Positions 59,398-64,000 of a stretch of DNA of 64,000 nt are shown here, piece by piece. Under the pieces are notes generated by a model. The model did no database searches. It saw only the letters and a list, made by a program, of their open reading frames with translations, and was not told the DNA's origin. Source of the DNA: Apostichopus japonicus (Eukaryota; Echinodermata; Holothuroidea; Aspidochirotida; Stichopodidae); NCBI RefSeq assembly GCF_037975245.1, contig NC_092562.1:27262554-27326553 (forward strand), in the 5' to 3' direction. Numbering within the stretch: position 1 is the first letter of the stretch; the number at the start of each line of letters is the position of its first letter. Both the position numbers and the translations under genes were made by a program.

Positions 59398-60926
59398 CTG
59401 TTTAATGTACAAAGATTAACATAGTAGCTCCAAAATAAATCAAGAAACACAGCTATCAAAGTTGGTTTATATTTATTAATGCAAAACACTTACTTAAAAG
59501 ACTAAATAACAACAAGCTAACTAAAGCTGACTGAAAAATAATCAACAGCTGACAACTATCAACTAACAATAGCAACTAAACAACTGAGCAACTAACAACA
59601 AACAAGTAACAAGTAGCAATTCACAAGTAACTCAAACCCAATGACTACATCCCCATTTAAACACAACTCAGGTACTGACCACCAATCTTAAACTAACCCA
59701 GCAGCCTTCGCACCCTTTTACAAAGAACGAGATAAGAACATGCATGAAGTAAAACTTTCATGGGACAAGGAATAAGATAAAAGCATACATTAAACTTTCC
59801 ACAGGCTTTTAAATCAAGATGAGCCACACAGATGACACCAGTACGTATGACGCATTTGTTTTTCAAATCACACTTAAAGATTCTCAGGAGTATAACTATA
59901 AAGACTACACAAGGCTCTCTAAACTACTGGCATCTAATAATACAATGGTTGTAAACAAATTAGTGTGAGAAAATCTACTTTCTCACCACCGTGAAATCAC
60001 TACAATATCAATTTTATATTAATTATTTAATTTTGCAAGTCAATCCCAGGGAGGCTATCAAAATGGAGGAGAGTTTAACGAATCGAGTAGATACAAGGTA
60101 ACATGGGCTGATAGTCATGAACCATGCATGCTTAAACGATTTGGGGATACCAACTGAGTTTCTTATTTAACGATGTCAATTATATAGGTTTTACCTTAAT
60201 ACCAATGTGCACATTTATATACACATCTATAAATTGGTTGGCTGTTTGCATGTTTGCGTGTATGAATGCACACTTTTATATACGGATCATATTCGGACGG
60301 CTGGCAACTTTAATAAAAAGAGAATTCGTATGCTTACAACGTCCCAAGTTTAAGTATAATCCACACGTAAACCTATGATGCATTGACTTCTTAATGGTAT
60401 GGTCACTATTAATTCGAACCAGCACAGATAAATTCACATATAGAATTGTAGTCAAACAGTTTTACTTTTATTATAAGAATCAATTAAAGTGAGCAACTAT
60501 ATATTTGTGTCAACCGTTAGATTCTCCTGCCATCATCAAGATATGCTTGTAACGAGTAACGTCGGTTTGTACACATTTAATTAATCTGACAACAAATTAG
60601 AGGTGATCATTTTCCACAACATCCTTGTTATTTGTTTATGGTGACCTTACCTATACTACCGTCACATACAACATTTAGACTCATAAAAGCTATTATTTTA
60701 CCAAATATTGTGGATAAGAACAAGCTCATCTCTTACATGCTATTAAGGGGATGGGGAGGGGTTAATTTCATACCATTGTCACGGACCATTGATTAGTGAC
60801 TGACTAGAACTTCCAGGTAATTGAGACATGCGTGCAAAACCTATAACCAAATGTTAACAAAATATATATTGAAACTGTGTAGGACGCAGTGACTCATAAT
60901 CTATCATCATCTTTTGATATCAGTTA
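59398..60926. other. Intergenic stretch between GPCR exon and methyltransferase gene
   Basis: AT-rich, with a run of CAACTAACAA-type simple sequence at about 59510-59640. Minus-strand AATAAA near 60473-60468 may serve the methyltransferase gene. No TM1-TM4 exon seen. Confidence 0.5.
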
Positions 60927-61288
60927 TCAGATTTCTTGTTTCTTTTGAATTACGATCGCCTCCCAATCATTTCTTAGTATTGTTTTTCCATCAACTGTCG
61001 AAGTCAAATCTGGTTCACTCAGACGTTTTAGAATATCTTCAATTACAATTGGAGATTTGTTGAAATGAAAATGTACCTCTTGCATGAGGAAATCAAACAA
61101 CATTTGGCCGTCTTTATTGTTGCTATCGAAGCATGGCGTAATATCAACGAACGATTCAACCCTGGTGGTCTCGAAGGGAATGCTGAGTGTCTTCAATATC
61201 TGTTTGACGTCTTCGGCGTTCTTCGTGTTAAAGAAGTTTTCATCGGGCAACTGGCACCGCTTCGGAAACCGCCGGACATCAGAAAAGT
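60927..61288 (-). CDS. HNMT-like exon 3
   Basis: From ADFSDVRRFP to the TGA after IQKKQEI. It contains DVKQILKTLSIPFE, the helix aligned with the human substrate-domain segment, and the final strand with Asn284. Confidence 0.9.
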
Positions 61289-63205
61289 CTGCAATAGCCA
61301 ATGAAAAGTATTAAAATCAAATCATTTAAAAATTAATAATTAATTAACAAAACAAGAATGAAAACTAACGATGGATGTAACGAATCAAGGTCAGGGCACT
61401 ATTTTGTTTCTATGGAAATCTCGCTAGTGGGGTAAATTATGTAGGGGGCCCATTTCCTCTCGAAGAAAAATGTGGTACCTTGTGACTATTGTTTCTGATG
61501 TATGTTGTATTCGTAGCCGAACATGGCACAATGGTTCACATAAAAATCATTACAAACCCGCAAACTCCGAAGATTAAAGTTATTCTCCATATACATGTTC
61601 TACTACATTACATGTTCTAACATCGTCCAACTGTGATGTCCAAGATTTCAGCAATATACAAAGGATGAAAAATAATAAATTTCAATATTCACTCTTGAAA
61701 AACATTTCAATCAACAAAGCACAAGTAAGTTCAAAACATTAAAGTGACACTAGACGGAAAAGTGAGGGCGTAATGGCGTAATGGCGTCATGGCGTCATGG
61801 CGTGGTTTTAAGGGTGGCCCCCCTAAAATCGAATGCTAATCTGCGGCTCAACGGTATAGCAATTTGTTGGTTAATATAAATATTCAGGTGCATAGCCTTC
61901 GCCTTCATGTCGTCTGTGGGCTATGGATGAGTGAAGTTTAATGATCTTTTGTGGATAATTTAACTGTGAAATATGCAAAAACATGTCGAATTTTGGTCGA
62001 AATTCACCAGATTCATCCGCCATTGTATTGGGCATATACTGAGTGACAAAAGAGTTGACACGACACACGACATCTGTGGTTAAGCCTATAGGAGAGAGAC
62101 ATATAGCATTACCCGCAGTCAATTTCAAAAGGAGAATACCACCATCCTCTAAGCAGGCCAGAAACTCTTTGATGGTCTTTTCCAGATTTGGAATATGATA
62201 CAGCGAGTGGATGCTGGACACAAAATGAAACTTGGTGCTTGGGATGTCCGTGAGTGTAAGATCATCGTAATACTGTTGCCACGTCGTTTGGTTCCAGTCC
62301 CATTCCACTGAGAGCAAACTCTCCTCCGCTGCATTCTCTTTGAACCTATCAATGTGCGATTGCATGGGTTCAACAATAGTGCTGCAAACGTCAGGAAACT
62401 TTCTCAATATGCATGAAATGAGTTTACAATCCATAAACCCTGAGGAGCAAAAACCCGGAACAAAGAGAGAAACAAACAAAAGACAGAGAAACGATTTTAT
62501 AAATATTAGCTGTTACATGTTAATGAACAATCTAGTAACATCATCTATGAAATTTGAGTAATAGCAATCTTAGCCTCAAGTTGACGATTCTCATGAGTTA
62601 AAAAGATATAGTACACGAAGGATCTATTTGTTTGTAATTTTTGATGTAATTTTGTAGTTTTCCCCCTTAAGGCAAACTTTCATGCCCCTGCTGACCCTCG
62701 ATATCTGTACCCCCGGTCGCCCTCTGTTTGCCCCTTCCCACAGAATGCCACAGAACCTTCGTTTGGTAATTGGTTAAAACATCAGAGGGTTGTAAGGGGT
62801 TAAATCAAACTTTATACATGCAATGCAGGACAGTGTGTGACATCTTCACTAATGGTGAGGTGCATGGTATCTTCTCTCTTGCCTCCCTTCCCTGTCCCCT
62901 CCTCCCTCGTCCCCCTTCTTCTGCCCTCATCTAATCGGCACCCGTCTGTGTCGGGAATTACAGTGCTCCACGTGTCCACCAGCATTTTAACACAACTTAC
63001 CTGACGCAGATCCAATACCAAGAGTTCTTAGTTTGGTTCCACCTTCTACGAGACCTTTGCTTAATTTTTCCACCACGACCTTGGGAAATACCTCTTCTGC
63101 CCATTTCGATAGGATTTCATGTTTTGAAGAATACTTGCAAAAAACGTCGTAGGCCTTCGCGTAGTGATTGTGGTTATCGATTAGTCGTCGGTTATTCGAA
63201 TCCAT
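60927..63205 (-). CDS. Histamine N-methyltransferase-like protein, complete, 3 exons
   Basis: Exons 63001-63205, 62113-62439 and 60927-61288, all GT-AG, phase 1 at both introns, giving 297 residues (human HNMT has 292). A cytosolic SAM-dependent small-molecule methyltransferase. SAM site: GIGSASG at 63-69 and VEP at 91-93 with Glu92. The C-terminal beta strand is AIVIQ. The N-terminus aligns with human HNMT without gaps (Tyr15, Phe22, Ser26). Two of the three human histamine-contact residues are changed: Glu28 is Lys28, and Gln143 corresponds to His146. Asn283 corresponds to Asn284. The family fold is clear, but histamine as substrate is doubtful. HNMT-like genes are often multicopy in marine invertebrates. 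Start ATG chosen at 63205; upstream in-frame codons lack similarity. Confidence 0.9.
61740..61812. repeat. Short GCGTAATG/GCGTCATG tandem repeat in HNMT-like intron 2
   Basis: GCGTAATGGCGTAATGGCGT is followed by two CATGGCGT units, roughly 9 bp each, five copies. Little else in this intron. Confidence 0.8.
62113..62439 (-). CDS. HNMT-like exon 2
   Basis: Encodes the end of motif I (GFMDCKLI), VEP, WDWNQTTWQQYYDD, FHFVSSIHSLYHIPNLEKTI and GGILLLKLTA. The donor is GTAATG after GCGG. The reading frame runs past the donor without similarity. Confidence 0.9.
63001..63205 (-). CDS. HNMT-like exon 1
   Basis: ATG at 63205 (MDSNNRRLIDNHNHYAKAYD), then FCKYSSKHEIL and LRTLGIGSAS. Donor GTAAGT at 63000. 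Sixty-eight codons plus one base. Confidence 0.9.
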
Positions 63206-64000
63206 GTTCCGTAACCTAATAATTAAGAACCAAGAATGAAACCAATGGTTAACCGTTGTTATTGATGCGTTACACACTTTATGGGCTGGAGGTGGGGAGG
63301 ATGAGCTCACAACCAAAAGTCATTATTATAGTAACCTTGCGAGTTGACGTCTCGATCCTAGCAGGATCTTCTTCAGAGACTGATGCTGCCGTAGGATTGA
63401 AACGTCAGGCCCACTTACTTGTAAACATTATCTTATACACGGGCTCTTTAATGGATAAGCAGTTTGCTAACAGGTTTTGTTTTATTTAATTTAGCTAATA
63501 TACATATAAAAACGGAAACTACGTAAGTAGAGGAATTGTAACATTTATAAAATTAAGAAGATTAAAAATAGTTGTCCGATCATCTGTATAAGCAGAAGGA
63601 AAAAGAATATAAGAGTGTAGTGAAAAATGGCAAATTGTTTTTAAGTTGGTTACAAGATGGAATAATCCATGTTTACTTGTAATAAATGCAATGCATAAAT
63701 ACCGGAAAACAAGTGTATAGAAACAAGCTGGTTGACCTTCAGATGAAACACAAACCAGATTAATAATGTTGTATTTACATATAGGCATGTGCACTTCTTT
63801 TATTGTAAATAATAACACATGACGTATAATATACAATATATTTCTTTGTAGACCCAAACTGATTTTTTTAAGAAAGAATTTTGCAATCATTATGTTCTTT
63901 TATGCTTGCTATTTGAAGTTAAAAGCTAATCAGATGATCTGCTACTTGAAGAAATAGTTTTAATGGCCAAGAAAAGGGCGCCGTCATAGATCAATTGGGA
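63206..64000. other. Upstream region of the HNMT-like gene, no further gene seen
   Basis: Contains the putative 5' flank of the methyltransferase gene (63206-63400) and AT-rich sequence to the window end. Open frames lack recognisable domains. Confidence 0.45.

Overview
The window is nuclear DNA from an animal. Genes are split by many GT-AG introns, several protein families are metazoan receptor-signalling families, and the non-coding part is AT-rich and crowded with satellites, minisatellites and decayed transposons. The gene families (a fibronectin-III receptor tyrosine phosphatase, a histamine N-methyltransferase-like enzyme, PDE8) and the mobile elements (Penelope-like with GIY-YIG, DIRS-like, a tRNA-headed SINE) suggest a marine invertebrate deuterostome, possibly an echinoderm such as a sea cucumber. 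The organism is inference; no marker gene proves it.

Layout. 1-9.4 kb: mostly non-coding with short local repeats, a LINE-like tail at 3.8 kb, and two weak minus-strand exon candidates (3.0 and 8.6 kb). 9.4-12.4 kb: a satellite of about 208 bp units ending in a TA tract. 12.5-35.0 kb (+): 19 exons of a receptor-type protein tyrosine phosphatase, 5'-incomplete, with one FN3 domain, a TM helix, an apparently active D1, a degenerate D2 and a C-terminal YANI tail. Every exon phase closes and the frame stays open for 753 residues. 38.4-54.1 kb (-): a tail-to-tail paralogue with ten exons from the D1 WPD loop to the C-terminus. It lacks the 5' half, has AA in place of AG at one splice acceptor and an in-frame TAG in D2, so it looks like a decaying duplicate. 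Its introns hold a DIRS-like element with inverted termini, a Penelope-like fragment and several minisatellites. 54.6-55.2 kb: a 60 bp minisatellite. 55.7 kb: a SINE with tRNA promoter boxes. 56.25-56.41 kb (+): a single clear PDE8 exon. 57.77-58.48 kb: a hAT-like non-autonomous element. 58.86-59.40 kb (-): a class A GPCR exon covering TM5-TM7. 60.93-63.21 kb (-): a complete three-exon, 297-residue histamine N-methyltransferase-like gene.

The genes do not form one pathway. The most unusual theme is tandem duplication of exon/intron boundaries. The 3' end and 5' splice site of a phosphatase D1 exon is amplified into 12 donors at about 92 bp spacing (19.6-20.7 kb), where any downstream donor would introduce a stop. 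Independently, the 3' boundary of the PDE8 exon is duplicated with a 54 bp, frame-preserving period, offering an 18-residue insertion isoform. Transcript data would decide whether either is used.
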